A stretch of 64,000 bases of DNA from NCBI GenBank assembly GCA_024516155.1, contig JAJJXM010000040.1, forward strand, positions 434,001 to 498,000, read 5' to 3'. Within the stretch, counting starts at the first letter, position 1. Each line of letters begins with the position of its first letter. The notes under the pieces are model-generated. The model was not told where the DNA came from. It worked only from the letters and a program-made list of their open reading frames with translations, and did not search any database. Source of the DNA: Pyronema omphalodes. Taxonomy: Eukaryota > Ascomycota > Pezizomycetes > Pezizales > Pyronemataceae. The translations under genes and the position numbers were made by a program. Below, piece after piece: positions 34,036 to 46,738 of the stretch.

Positions 34036-36541
34036 CTATTCAGGCAACCAGCGCCCTTCATCGTCTTCTGCAAGATCATAGGAATCATCGTTATTTTGAT
34101 GATGGTGATGGTGATAGCTGTCGCTAGCTCCGGCATCCATCATGTCTGTGTCGAGCTCCTGTTTAGGTGCAGAAACAGGAGGAAGAGGTGCGTTGAACCA
34201 GGCCAAAGATACAGTGCCGACTTCAGGGATATTGTTACCAGAGTAAACGAACTAGATTTGTTAGCTAATACGTTCTGAGAGGTTCCCGAGGACATGAAGA
34301 AGCAAAGATACCTTTTCAGCATTGCGACGGTCTTGGAAGACAAAGATTTTTGTGTCCGACTTTTCCGGATGAGATTCAATGGCTTCTAACTCAATTCCGT
34401 TATTCTGGGGGATATTGTTAGTATCACTAATTCATGGTAATTTAGGTAAGAAAGGAAAAAGCATACAATAAGGTAATGCCGGAACTCTTCCTCCTTGTCA
34501 CCTTGCATATCCGGAATTGTAACGGCGACACGTTTAGTTCTGTTATCAAGCTTCATGGTTGGTATTCCACCGCGACCTCTCGGTGCGTAAGCTGCTCCCC
34601 GACCTCTAAAAGTAGCACTGTAACCGCCTCTACCTCTCGGTACGTATCCTCTTCCTGCAGTTGCGAAGCGACCACGACCACGACCTCTTCCTCTAAAAGC
34701 ACCTAAATCAAATCCCTCTTCCTGTTGGCTGTGGTCAATACCGAGAGCATCTGCCTCTGCCTCAAGTGCCTCAAGCTGTGCTTTCAATGCGGCAGTTTCC
34801 GGGTCAACTGGCTTAGAGTTAAGATCCGGGGTACCATCAGGTGCAGGGCTTGGTGAAGCCGTAACAGATGATTTCTTTGCATGTTTCTTCGCCAACTTTT
34901 CCTTGAGTTTTCTCAGTTCCTCCTGTTGCTGTTTTAGCAATTCTTCTTGTTTCTTTTGTAGTTCTTTTGCCCGTTCTTCCATTGCTCTTTTCTTTGCCAT
35001 TTTTTCTTCGTGGATTTTTTGGAGTTCTTCCTGCTTTCTCTTAACTTCTTCAATATCGATTTTCTCTTCATCGTTGTCAGGGGCGGGAGCTACTCCGTTT
35101 TCTGGGTCTGCGGAGTCTTCATCGGATGGTCTATACCAAAATACCTTGACGAATCTGTTATCGAAGATTGGTGCAGGTGAATCATAAGCAGCTTTTGCCA
35201 TTTCCCAAGAAGTGAATTGTAAAATAGCCAGACTTTTATGAGGATGAATTTCAACTGTTTCCAAAGTTCCAAACATGCTGAAAAATTCCTTGATAGACTT
35301 TTCGTCGAGCTTGTCGTCGGGAATCTGCTCAACCACAAGCTTTGTGCTTCTTCTATCCCAGTTAGGACCGGTAGCAGAGAATTCGGAGCGACCACCACGA
35401 CCACCACGACCACCGCGGTGACCACCTCTGCCACGAGATCCTCCACGCCCACCACGTCCATTTCTTTCTGCCGCGGATGAAGAAAACAACATCGAATCGT
35501 TCGGGTCGTACTCTGACTTGATTAGCTGGGGAACCCCCCCAAGAAGATTCTTCTGTATACCTTCACTCTTCCCATCCTGTCCAGGTACAACAATATGATC
35601 AACCCCATGTTCATAAGGACACATATCTCCCTTCATACAGAAACCCTTTTCATCATAATCCTTACACCTCTCTCCAACCTTCTTTACAATCTCCTTCTTT
35701 TCCGACATTTTTCCGTCCGGCTGGAATCCACCCCAAGTAGCTGCAGCCTGCGCTGCCAAATAAGCCGCCATAGGATCATTTGGATTAGGCGGCATCCACG
35801 GCGCCGGGAATCCAGGTGCAGCCGGTGGCATTCCAAACTGCAAACCAGACGGACTTGCCGCCGGGCCCCTAAATCCTCCCCTTCCAGCCTCCGAACCACC
35901 CCTTCCATTCCAACCAAACGGCACCGCAGCACCTCCAGCGCCACCACGGCGCGGCATTTTCCTATCCCGAGAACCAAAGCTCCGGGATCTATCATCCTCT
36001 TCAGGTTCATCGCGGTCGTAGTAAGAGCGCTTTCCGGCTCGCGCCAAACGGTCTTTGTGAATAGGTGGTGAGGTGGATTCAGTTTCCATAGGTTCGGCGG
36101 GGGGAGTTCCTTGGTGGGGTGTTGGCATGATTACTGAGAGGCCGCCGCCAACGAGAGTGGAGTTTACGGAGCGGAAGGCTTTGGTAAGGAGAGCGGTGAA
36201 GACATCGTCGACGAAGTGAGCAGTGTCTGCGCGAGTTAGGTAACTGAATATTTATGGATGTGATTAAAGCAGCTTACGCTCGCGCAAAAAGTCTTCGAGC
36301 TGTTCAATACACAGGGCTTTTACTTCGTCGCGGGATTGGTGATCATGGCGGAGAAGAGCGAGAACGTAATCGGCGAGAACATCGGAATCTGCGTCAGAAC
36401 TAGTGATAATTTAGTATATGTTCTTTTCCATCGCTATTTTATTTTCTCTCCTTCAGGTAGGTAAGTCCAAACATACATATCTTCAAGACGCTTGACAATC
36501 CATTTTTTCAGTAGCGACGCGTCGTCTTCGTCAAATAACAT
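34036..36541 (-). CDS. RBM26/RBM27-like RNA-binding protein (CCCH + RRM)
   Basis: Five exons: 36477-36541, 36278-36399, 34467-36226, 34312-34404 and 34036-34251 (751 aa, phases agree). The N terminus (MLFDEDDASLLKKWIVKRLE) is a PWI-like helical domain. A proline/glycine-rich stretch follows. A C-x8-C-x5-C-x3-H zinc finger lies at about 250-269, an RG-rich linker next, and an RRM at about 357-430 with RNP-like KSLAILQF. A long charged coiled coil spans about 450-515 and a second RGG region lies before a C-terminal degenerate RRM ending in VSLAWFNAP. This order is that of human RBM26/27 and S. pombe Rmn1. Those proteins work with the Mtr4-like helicase/Red1 (PAXT/MTREC) complexes that send polyadenylated nuclear RNA to the exosome. 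The role here is inferred from family membership; architecture and sequence are clear. Confidence 0.9.
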
Positions 36542-37553
36542 TGATACAGACGGAATTCCGGGTTCGGTGCTTGTCGGAAGAAGTTGAACTGAGGTAAGGG
36601 TTTTCGAATATCAATAATTGCGTAGTATCGTTAAGGTTATTTCGTGCAGCGGTGATCGATAATTCACTGCGTTGCGGCTTTGAAAGAGATGTCGTTGTGA
36701 ATGTTCAATGTTTAACGAAAGTAAGCCAAGCCTCTAACCAGACGTGGTAAGAAGACGGGATTACCCGTCCACTGGAGGTGAGTACTCCGGGGTAAGGGCT
36801 CTGCTTGTATCACAATAATCGATTTCTTCCTATTAGTTTTTCCGATGTTCGTTTATTCTTTATTTTCATACAGTTACAATTGATATAATAATGTACTGAT
36901 ATCTTTAGAAGCTATAGGATCAGCTTATCCTATCCTGTTGTAAAGAACAGCGCATGACATCACCTATAACAATAACCATAAAGCCCGGTACATAAATCCC
37001 TTTCTTCAAAAGTCCTAATATTAAAATTTTTAGGGTTACTTTTCCGGGGTTCAACTGCCCAACCATCCAATTGCTCAACTTTCCAACTGTCCGGAAAGTA
37101 AGTAAGATATTCCTTCATTATTTTTCTAACCATGCCAACCAGGCCCAGCAGCTCCGCAGCTCCGCAGTATGAGTACGATTATGACTAAAAATACCCGTTA
37201 TAAAAACTCCTTTTAGAAAATCCAGAACAAAATGTATGCATCCCATCACAACACAAATGTAGAACTCATGAACTCCAGTCCCATTCCCTAATATTTCTCA
37301 TGAAGAATCGAATTTATATCGTCTTGTCAGATCATATGTTAAGACTTGTTAAGACATTGATACATATCACCCCTCATGCTCGCTTGTGACAAATCACGCC
37401 TGTAACGCCTATTTATGCCCCATGCCCGTCATGTCCGTCACGTCCCATGATCCGTCACGCTCGCTCACGAACACTCAAGCTCGCTTACGCTAGCTCACGC
37501 TCCAAACCCCCAAACCCCCCACCTTCCTCACCCCTCCCCCGGCCACCCCATCG
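36542..37553. other. Intergenic region between two minus-strand genes
   Basis: 1 kb holding the promoter of the RBM26/27-like gene and the 3' flank of the Whi5-like gene. The left part of the latter (37380-37510) is an irregular CTCACGCTCG/CCGTCACG repeat. No gene seen. Confidence 0.6.
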
Positions 37554-39297
37554 TCAGCTCGCCGCCGCAATAACAATATCACTGTTATCCGGTTGTCGAT
37601 GACCTCTTTTCTCCTCCCTTCCTTTTCCCTTATCTATTAAACTCTGATAATCATCCAAGCCATCATCATCCGTAAGATCATCCTCGAATCCAACCCCAGA
37701 ATCTACTGATCTCAGGGCACCTAATGCTGTTCTTGGTTGTTTATAGGCTTTTCTACTTCTTGGCCAGGTTGTTGCGTTTCGGCTGTAATTGTGACGTTCT
37801 GGCGTTGGTAGTTGTGGGCTGGCTAGGGTGCCTAAACTACCTAGATTGCCTAGGGTGCCTAGGTTCCCTGAGTTTAACGAGTTCCCGGAGTTTTCTACGA
37901 CTACATCTGCTAGAGCTCGAAGATGGGACTGTGAATGTGAAATTGAAACTCTCCGTTGGGAGTGTCCCGGTGAAGACAAAAACATTAAACTCTCCACAGC
38001 ATCTTGTTCCATCGTCCTTTGTGCATCCTGGGTTGTTAGTGGAGGTGTTGCGGGGATAATAGACGATCCTGTTGATACTTGGCTTTGGTTACTGATGGAA
38101 TGGTGAAGGCAAGGAGGTTGACGATGAGGACTGTAACCATATGATCTTCGGTCTCGGTCGGGGATGATTTGTGCAGGAGGTTGTAGACCGCTACGGGATT
38201 GATGTGCGGATGTTGCTGTAGGATATCTTGCAGTATTCGAGGGTGTTATAGATTTTGCTTGTAGTAACGTTTTCGTAATCGGGTTATGGCCATGTTCTCG
38301 CCAGAAGGATTCATAGGTTCTATTTCCTGGTATTCCGGAGGGATGATTCTGTGATAGCGGATAAGCGGATGAAGGATCACTATTTGTACGGTGGTGGTGG
38401 TGTCTAACGCTTTGATCGTAGCCGTGGTCATCGCCGCCTATGCTATTTTCTCTTTTGATACGTACGCGTGGGGATGTAGAAATTTGACCTTGTGATACAC
38501 GCGCTTCAATTTGGTCGAGGGATTCAGAAGTCCAGTTGTTCTGAATTTTTAGTAGCGCGTAGGTTAATCGCGTTCTTAGCTGCGACGATAACTAGGACAC
38601 GCAAACCGCGTCAGCAGGGGACCAGGCCAGAATTTTGCACGTGATGACTCACCTGGGCAACATTGCGGGGGCTTGTGTCAACAGCAGATTGAGATCTAAG
38701 GCAACCAGGAGTAGAAGGAGATGCAGGAGTCACTGGTGATCCATTCTCAGTGTACATAGACTTCATTGTTCCTGAAGCTGTACGCTTTGTCCCCGCAGTA
38801 GCCAGTCCCACTAACGGACTTGCGGGGAAGGGATTGCGTTGAGGTTTAGAGGCAGAGAGGGGTATGACTGGTGTAGTAGCTGTAGATATCACGGCAGGCG
38901 GTGAACCGGGGGTGGATGGCATATTTTGTGGTGCCTGTCCCTCCTCTCCACTCGGTGTGAGGGCTGTAGTATCGTTACGAGGCGGCATCGTGGTGGATAA
39001 TTGCGCGTCGGGTGACTGTACGTTCAATGTGGGTAGCGGCCGCGCGTGGACAGGCGTGACGGCGGTGGTGGGTATCGCGTTCGCAACGTCGTGTAAATCG
39101 TTTCGTTGGGATTCGGACGTGATCGTGGTGGCGGTTGTCGTGTGGTCGGTGTGGGTGTTGTGGTTATGGGGGGTGGTGGGTGCGGTGTTTGTAATGTGCG
39201 CTGCTGCGGAGATGGTGGGCAACATGGGAGCGGCACCAAATCGATCAGATTTTGGTGATAATAATTGCTCAGATTCGGTTAAAGAGTCAGAGGTCAT
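37554..39297 (-). CDS. Whi5/Nrm1-like G1/S transcription repressor
   Basis: Two exons, 38653-39297 and 37554-38591 (560 aa). Exon 2 starts with LSSQLRTRLTYALLKIQNNW (about 216-235). It matches the short GTB motif of the Whi5/Nrm1 family (L-x-x-RL-x-x-A-x-x-K pattern), through which these proteins bind SBF/MBF. The rest is long, Ser/Thr/Pro rich and disordered, with many SP/TP sites for cyclin-dependent kinase. A second conserved block, DAVESLMFLSSPGHSQ (about 412-427), is like the VESLMFMSSP element in fungal relatives. Whi5-type proteins hold G1/S genes off until phosphorylated; Nrm1-type ones do so after S phase. The sequence does not say which role applies. The chosen ATG begins MTSDSLTESEQLL. 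The family call rests on two short motifs. Confidence 0.78.
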
Positions 39298-42200
39298 GGC
39301 TCGGTATTAAAAGAGGAATAGAGGCCGTCGTCTTTCGTTTCCAACGTTTTGTCTGGCGCGGTGGTGGGTTGGGTTTGGACTCGGCCTCTACACGGAAGGA
39401 GGCTGGTGGGAATCTCGTCGAGAGCGCGACTACACGTGCAGATTAGGTGCCAAGAGTAACGAGGGAATAATGATGCGCGACATGACAGGCGGCCAAACAC
39501 GATTCAGTAAATATATTTTCAATGCATATTTTGTGCTCGCCGGTGGAATGGTGAAGAAGCATCAAAAGAAGCTCGACATGTGCAGAAATCAAAATACGTG
39601 CAGGTGCAGAGATCTGTCAGAAACACGCCTGTTTGAGATGTCTACGTGAAGAAAACACGCCTCCTCCGGGAAAAGAACGCCACTTTTCTCCTGTGCGGCA
39701 TATAAAAAAAAAGGCTTGGGTAACACTGGGTATCAGGGCAGCCAGTTGCGATAGTCGATGGCGGGGGTCTTCCGTGGTATATTCTGCGTCAATATTTCTC
39801 ATTTCCAATTCCAAAATCAGATAGTTCGATGCCGTCACGAAACAATCACCAGGTCAGCTGTGCTCGTCATTGGTGATACCTTGCGAGACTATCCCGAAGC
39901 CGGTATCAGCCTGAGAAATTTATTGGTCAATTTGAAAGTAGAAATAATAATTATTATTGTTATCATAACGCGGAACATAATTCCCTGTGAGAAAAAAAAT
40001 CAGGGTTAACAGTGCGTGGTGGGAAAGTTGACTGCTCTTTTTTCGAATTCGTGGGTTTGAGCTCCTATCACCCGCGCGGTTACGCTAGAGCAAAGTAGGA
40101 TTTGTCTAGCGAGTGCAAGTCTATGATCATGTGCGGGGCTAGAAGAACCGACTGCTCTAGAGAGATACGACCGACCTGCTAGATTCTGCCTTCCCCGCCT
40201 TTCTAAAACGTGATTTGCGGCCGTAAGCAGCACCAACGAACCGAACGAAGCTCGAACCCAGGGAGCTGTCGCAGCAAGGCCCGTAACTAAACACGCTCTC
40301 TTTGATCAGCGAACGATCTTCACACCGATTTCCGAACCCTGGTGGAAGCTCGCGAGATGGCCAAGATTAGAGTAGAACCCTCGGCTCTAAGAGCTCGTAT
40401 CGAAATCGGTTATCTCGACGCGTAAAATCAGCGAGAAATCGATAGTAAGATCTTTAATCAATCCCGATCCCGATGCCAGACCCCCCAAGCTCGGCCCGGG
40501 GAGCCCTGACCTCGTGATGAAAGTGACTACAGTCCGCTATCCATATAATTGCGGAATCCTCCCAGATACAGCATCGCCTTGCTTCAGCCGTTGATGTAGA
40601 GCTAATCGTGCAGCTACATAATGTGCAATTCTACGAACCGTAGGGAGCCGTAGGGGAACATAGGGGACCATAGGGAAGAATAAGAAATACCTGCAAGGCC
40701 AAATCTAATTCATTAATGATATGTATAATGAGTCCCTTGATTTCAAGTCAACTCCTTACTTTGAAGCGAACTGGGAATACCGAAGTCAAAATAACGTGTC
40801 TTATCGATAAGTGTAGACTCACTCGCTAAGCTGCATGCTATGCGTCATGAACCATCATCATACAAGCTCGTCGAATCACTATGTATAAGATAACTACAAG
40901 TTTAGTTATTTCACTTTGAAAGACCTTGAGGGTATTATTAGTCTTGCATCTTTTTTTATCCGAATTTTGAAGCACACTGTTCAAGCCTACCGTTGTACAC
41001 TGAATCCATTGCACTCGTAGTCTGTTTTCAGTAGTTTGTGTCCGCCGTGTGTGATCTCCACCTCCATCTTTTGTGTATATAATCGGCTCTTCTGTCGGCC
41101 ACTCTCTTACTATATCCATTCAATGTTCTTCTTCCATCTTTCACGTCTCCCTTTGCAACACACACTTCAAAACGGTATCAGAACCATAACTCGAACAACT
41201 GGCGTAACTTGCCTTCTTTTACTCTAAGTTTCTTTATTCCTCACCATCTTCCGGTATCTTAAAACATTTCACTTTGGCATCTGGGGACAACTCCTTCCAT
41301 TTCCACCGTCCTCGTCATAATCGCAATGCAACCGGATTCGCCCTCAGATATGACGCTACTCGCGAGTCAGGTATCATTTTGTGTCGTCGTGGATACTGAC
41401 ACTAAAAGACATTAGGCAAACGGATTCATGTTTTCTTTATAATCGAATGTTGATTCAAGTATTGTTGTCGAGGCATTGGACGACTGACGATAGGTATCCG
41501 GCCCAAGCTGCCGACTTTGATGTGTTGCGTGGGTCATTCTGCATCCGGGCCTGATTTTCCAAAGGAGAATTACTTATTGACTACGGAGTGACGGATTATA
41601 GCACATAGGAATTGCTGTTAATTTTCAATACAGCATACTGGGAGAGAATTGGTGTGTTGACTAGATAATTTCGAACCTTAGGCACGAAGTGATATACATC
41701 CTGACCTTTTACGGGGTGGATTTCGATTCCAATCAGTATGATTTTGACCTTGGATGGACTAGGCTTCGATTATGCTAATGGTTCTACGATAAGGTACCCT
41801 GAGTGAAGAACATCTATTATGACGATAATGTATGTTTGAATACATAAGACCTTCGCGAGGCTCGGCGATACCATGCTATAATATTGAGGATTTGCTCATA
41901 ATACAACGGAGTGATCAATCATTAGGCTTCAAAAATCTCGGCCGAATTGTTCGATTGGAAGATTTAAAAGGCGATGAGCAGGGTTAAACCCACATGTTAC
42001 AACGTCGACTCGGAAATCTGGCGGCAATCTGCTTAATGTCTGTATCACTCGACGACAAATTTATTCACTCTCTAAATCAAAAGAGGAATTTAAATCCCCA
42101 AATGTCAGCATTGGGTGCCGATATATTATCCCTCAATTCAGCAATCGAGTCCCCAAGGCACAATCTTTGATTTAGAGGATCACACCCAGTCAATTAAGCC

Positions 42201-43478
42201 TTAAATCCCATCCTAGCTGATCTGAGGAGAAGGACACACGAGCTGGTAATACCGAACAACAGTAATTACCAACGTAAACAGCGTAAACAGCGTAACTCGG
42301 TTCAATTATTCCCATCAAAAAGGCCCTTTAAGAATACACTACAATCTCTCCTCGTAATATTACAGGCCCAACTCAACAATATCACTCTACCAACCATCAT
42401 GTGTTGCCCGGGCTCAAGCGCTTTCCTATCGGTAGTCATGTCTCGAAGCTACCGTGATGCTCTTCGCCCTAGAGTGACGGCGTTATCCAGCTAGCTCTTC
42501 CGCTGGTAACCAGGTGCACTAAATCCTTGGCTTTTGTTCCATGGTATACAGACGTACCAATGCCGTCATCGCCCCATGAACCCATTGTGCAACACTCAGA
42601 CCCTGTAGTATCTCACACAACATACGTCAACACCGTCGCGTACATAGAGCTTCTCTAGACCATGGAGTATACGTTCCCAACCACATAAATATCCCATTTG
42701 CGTCACCTCCGAAGTCATCTTAACCAGATGTTCGCAGGACTCATCTCCAATTGTACATAAATGCATCGAGTTTAGTTAGTGCCACGGAACATCGATTAGT
42801 AGTGATGGTGGGGTACATAGCTCATGCAATGCATCCCGATTCCCCACACCTAAAGCTTCAATAGCTCTATAGAGCTATCTATGTAAGCTCCCGTTTCACC
42901 ATCACCCATAGCTTTAAGCAGAGGTTGGTATCCCATGTACCACCATATATGACTACCACCATAGCGTTCAAGAAATCAGTCCCAAATAGAGTAGTTCTCC
43001 GTCTTTGTATGCCATACGTATACCCTGGAATCCTCCATGTAATAAACCCAACACAACACAACAGAACAGAACAGAATAGAACAAGGGACACAGCATCCAG
43101 CTTCCTCCCTACCATCCCTGGTTATGGGATGGTATGCGCCTCACATCGGATCTGATGGAGGGAGGTGTATCTAGCTAGGGATCTAGGCATCTAGGGTACT
43201 ATACCATGGAGGTTATACAGTGCTATATAGGGTACACAGCTAGAGGAAGAAGAAGGAGGACCTACCTGTTATATCCTCTCTCTATTTTCTACCTCTCTAG
43301 CTTGCTCCACCTCGCTTTATCCTCATCTCTGGAAACCGGTTACGCTATAACCACCTTCGACTTGTATCAACAAGCAACACCAACCAGCAATACCAACACT
43401 AATACTGACGTTTGATTATCCTATACCCACCACTCTCCCCAAAGAAACAACAAAAACATCATCAGCATCATCATCATC
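39298..43478. other. 4.2 kb region without a supported gene
   Basis: The first few hundred bases are the promoter of the Whi5-like gene. The remainder is mostly unique AT-rich DNA. A TATA-like and pyrimidine-rich stretch (41030-41320) precedes a tiny two-exon frame at 41326-41442. GTGGGTTTGAGCTCC (40050) and GCTCGAACCC (40245) resemble tRNA T-loops, but no cloverleaf can be folded by eye. The right end (43200-43478), CT-rich and then A/C-rich, is the promoter and 5' UTR of the inhibitor gene. Confidence 0.5.
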
Positions 43479-44108
43479 ATGCCTAAGATTATCGTAAGCC
43501 GCTGTCGCCATCTCCCCTCGGGTATAACTAAGTTCAACACCGAGCTAACATATCCAAAAAGGTAACATTCAAAGAAAACGCCACCGACGCTGAACGTAAA
43601 GAAGCCAAAGAAAAGGCTCAGGCTGCTTCGGTAGATCCTAGCAAGCCGCTGGATGAATATAATATCGGAAGCTTTAAGGGATTTGGGTATGTTCCTCTGC
43701 TGGGTGTCTTGCTCGGGCTTGTCTTGCTCTACCCATCACCTGCTTTTCTTGCCCTGTCCGCTCGGCCACCGCCCCACCCTGCCGCTGCCTGAATCTTCCG
43801 CATTCCCAGCGCACTCCGCCCCGCCTGCACCCGGCTGGATGGCTTTATCCCCTGAATTCCCCGCCCTGTACCGTCTCACACACCTCATACCCACTTACCT
43901 CACAAGCCCCGAATCGCTCCTACACCCATCCCTCCACAATCCCACTCATACATACAATATCTCCACCACATATCCACAATTCCACAGAATCCCATAGCTA
44001 ACAAAAACAAGTGTCGATATGCCAGACGACTACGTTTCCACATTCGATGTCAATAGCCATGCTGCAGTAAAGGCGGTTGAACATGATGGGGTGGTTACTA
44101 CTCAGTAA
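43479..44108 (+). CDS. I9-type small proteinase inhibitor (Pbi2-like)
   Basis: Three exons: 43479-43493, 43562-43686 and 44012-44108, giving 78 aa, close to yeast Pbi2 (75 aa). The protein starts MPKIIVTFKENATDAER and ends in VKAVEHDGVVTTQ. It has the beta-alpha-beta order of inhibitor I9, which is the fold of subtilisin propeptides (VTFKENA strand, helix rich in Lys/Glu, FKGF, then the VSTFDVN strand and C-terminal helix). Free-standing versions block vacuolar proteinase B and, in yeast, take part in vacuole fusion as LMA1. No signal peptide, so cytosolic. The second intron is 325 bp, C-rich (CCCACCCT, CCCTGTACC), and longer than most here. A 5-codon first exon is normal for the family in fungi. 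Function inferred. Confidence 0.82.
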
Positions 44109-45372
44109 ATCATTAGCGAAGATTGTGCTTGAAAGCTGGAGGCTGGGGGGTCGGTAGGGGTCGAGGGATCTAAGGACGGGTGGCTATGAGGGGAAGAACT
44201 GAGGGTGTTGTGGGAAGGGGAGTTGGTTGTTATGAGTAATGAAATGGAAATGGAGATGGAAATAAGGGAATGGAATGGAATTGCAGGGAAGGGGGGAGAT
44301 TATATCAAATGGAATAAATGATTTTATATTATCTATCTTTTTGCTGGTGCTATGATGTGATGTGATGTGATGTGATGTGATGTGATGTGATGTGATGTGA
44401 TGTGATGTGATGTATTACGATTTGAAGATGCTGAAGAAGAGAGAGAGGGTGTAGGTGGGTATTGAGTTTGTTTTTTATTGATGTGATGCAGTTGATTGAT
44501 TGATTGATTGATGATATACCCATTTTCGGAATATCAACTATAAATCATGATTTTATAACCCCATATCCCCATATCCCCATATCCCCATATCCCCAACCTT
44601 TCCATATCCCAACCTTTCCATATCTCGATACCCCCTCCTGTCTACAGCATATCACCAGGCCGGCGGTTATCAACGGCCTAATACTTCGGGCCGATACCGA
44701 TGTCGATACCGGTGAAGCTTAGTTGCCGCTTAGTTGCGTTATGCATATGTACATACGTACCTACCCATCATCTATATCTATATCTACATCGGGTGTATGT
44801 GACTGTAGCTGTACCCAGAGGCGGGGTGGTGGTAGTGGTGGTGGTGGGGTGGGGTGGGGTGGTGGTGGTGGGGTGCTTGGTTGCGTCATGGTTTATCACC
44901 GAGTGTGTTCATCTCAACTTCCAACTTCACCGAGTGTCAACTTCACCAACTTCACCAACTTCACCGACTATCAACTTCACCGACTATCAACTTCACCAGA
45001 GAGAAATAGAGAGGATCAAAGAGAGAAAGAGATTTTTAAATGCATCTATTTATTCCAATTTATTCCCAACCCAACCATAAAAAGAAAAAAAGAAAAAGTA
45101 AAAAAAGCAAAAGAAAAAGTAAAAAAGAAAAAAAGGAAAAAAAATCCAGAAAATTAAACACAACACACCTCAACGCCCTGCTTGTAACAAGTATCTTTTT
45201 TTTTTCTATGGCTTGGAGGTTTATGGGGTTTATGGGGTTTATGGGGTTTAAGAATTCCTAGGCCTAAGCCATCATCATATGCTTTATGATTTCTTGAGGA
45301 TTCCCTGATGCGACTGCGCTCGACCTGCTTTAGGGATACTAATCCAACAGCGCTCGCCATACTTTATGGATA
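44109..45372. repeat. Intergenic repeats between inhibitor and kinase genes
   Basis: Contains a GATGT pentamer array (44351-44413), TGAT repeats (44493-44512), CCCCATAT octamer-like repeats (44560-44596), a GGTGGTGGTGGGGTGG stretch (44822-44876), AACTTCACCGACTATC repeats (44920-44998), A/G-rich DNA (45075-45150) and GGGGTTTAT repeats (45223-45250). No gene seen. Confidence 0.75.
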
Positions 45373-46738
45373 CTAATCCACCTCAACACCCTTCAATTTC
45401 AAATAAACATCCGTTCCCCAACCAAAAGCCGACTGAACACTCAAGCTACCCCCGAAATACTCGGCATAAGCTCTACTTAACGGTAACCCATAGCCCAAAC
45501 CCGCAATACTAGACCCATCACCGGCCGACGCTACACTATTATTAAATCTTCCCAACGCATCTTCTTCCTCCTCTCCTTCTCTAAAAGTCGTGAAGCTATA
45601 ACTCCAAATATTCGGCATATCCTCAGGACTAATACCGCCGCCTCTATCTCTTATTCTCATCGAGATACCCGCGGTGTAGGGATCCTTTGCGATTGTTACT
45701 CTAATCGGTTCCGTTTGTTCTGCCTCCACAGAGGCTCGGAAGGCGTTTTTTAGAAGCTCGGTTAAGATGTATTCTAAATGAACGGGGAGATAGGGGAAGC
45801 GAACATCTGGATCTCCGTCGATGATTAATTGTGGACGGACTCCGTAACGAATTTCACAGATTTCGCCGACGAAGGACGCGCAGCTGTTGATTAGTCTTGC
45901 GGGTTGTAGGGCTGTGTCTATAGTGCCGATATAGGTGCTGCCGTATTTTACTAGTTCGACGGTTTCGCCTTCTTTGCCGGTTATGTCTTCGGGGTTAGAG
46001 GTCGAGGAAAGATGTAAGGCGATATGTTGTTCTGCCATTAGACGAGTTCCGATACGTTCGCGGAGGTGTTGATCGAGGAAACTTGTAACCTCCGCAGGAG
46101 TTGCGTAGCGACGACATTCTATGAATCCGCGAGCTAGGGTAGGAATGGTGTTGGAATGGGTCTTGACAATGTCGGTCAAAATCTCGGTGAATTTTAACTC
46201 CTCGAGTGGATTGGTTAATGAACTACTGGGAAAGCTGAGAATGCTTCGAAGACTGTGGAGGTAGTTGTTGAAGATTTGGGATACGTGAGGGTTCGAGACT
46301 ATGATGAAGGGTAGGTTTCGTAGGGCGACTATACGACGGGATAGGCGCACGGGGAGGTTTTCACGGGTCGACCGGGCTGAGGCTAGGAGTGATTGAGGGG
46401 ACAATGGAGGGCGTCCGAAGCTGAGGAATGCGGTTAGCGAAGGAACAAGGAGGATTATGAGAAAACAAAAGCGGGGAAGATGGACAAGCAGCTTACCGAA
46501 TCAAATCTGTCAAATTTAGATCCTTCAGAGGCTTAGAGGCAAGCTTCGAGATCTCATCTTCATGTTCCCGACTCCAGTCCTCCAAAGAAAGCTCATCATG
46601 TTTCGGAGTCGCGTTTTCGAAGCCTACAGCTTCCGTAGCTCGTGGTGCTAATGTCGTGATACATCTCTGTTGTAATATAGTCGGTCGTAGGGTTCGCGAA
46701 GACACAGTCGCAAGATGGCGACAGTATGCTATCCGCAT
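45373..46738 (-). CDS. Mitochondrial pyruvate/branched-chain 2-oxoacid dehydrogenase kinase
   Basis: Two exons, 46497-46738 and 45373-46420 (429 aa). The N terminus (MRIAYCRHLATVSSRTLRP) is basic, lacks acidic residues and is a good mitochondrial targeting peptide. An N-terminal helical-bundle domain (about 80-240) is followed by a GHKL ATPase fold with N box ELLKNAFRA (about 302), G1 DRGGGI (about 339) and G2 GLGYGLPLSRAYAEYFGG (about 388). These kinases phosphorylate a serine on the E1 alpha subunit of pyruvate or branched-chain 2-oxoacid dehydrogenase and switch it off. The sequence does not separate PDK from BCKDK safely; yeast has Pkp1 and Pkp2. The acidic insert REGEEEEDA in the ATP lid is a feature of the fungal forms. 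Single intron, GTAAGC donor, phase 2. Confidence 0.93.

Noticed and set aside
40040..40260. tRNA-like T-loops (GGGTTTGAGCTCC; GCTCGAACCC)
   Set aside because: No matching D arm, anticodon arm or acceptor stem at the right spacing.
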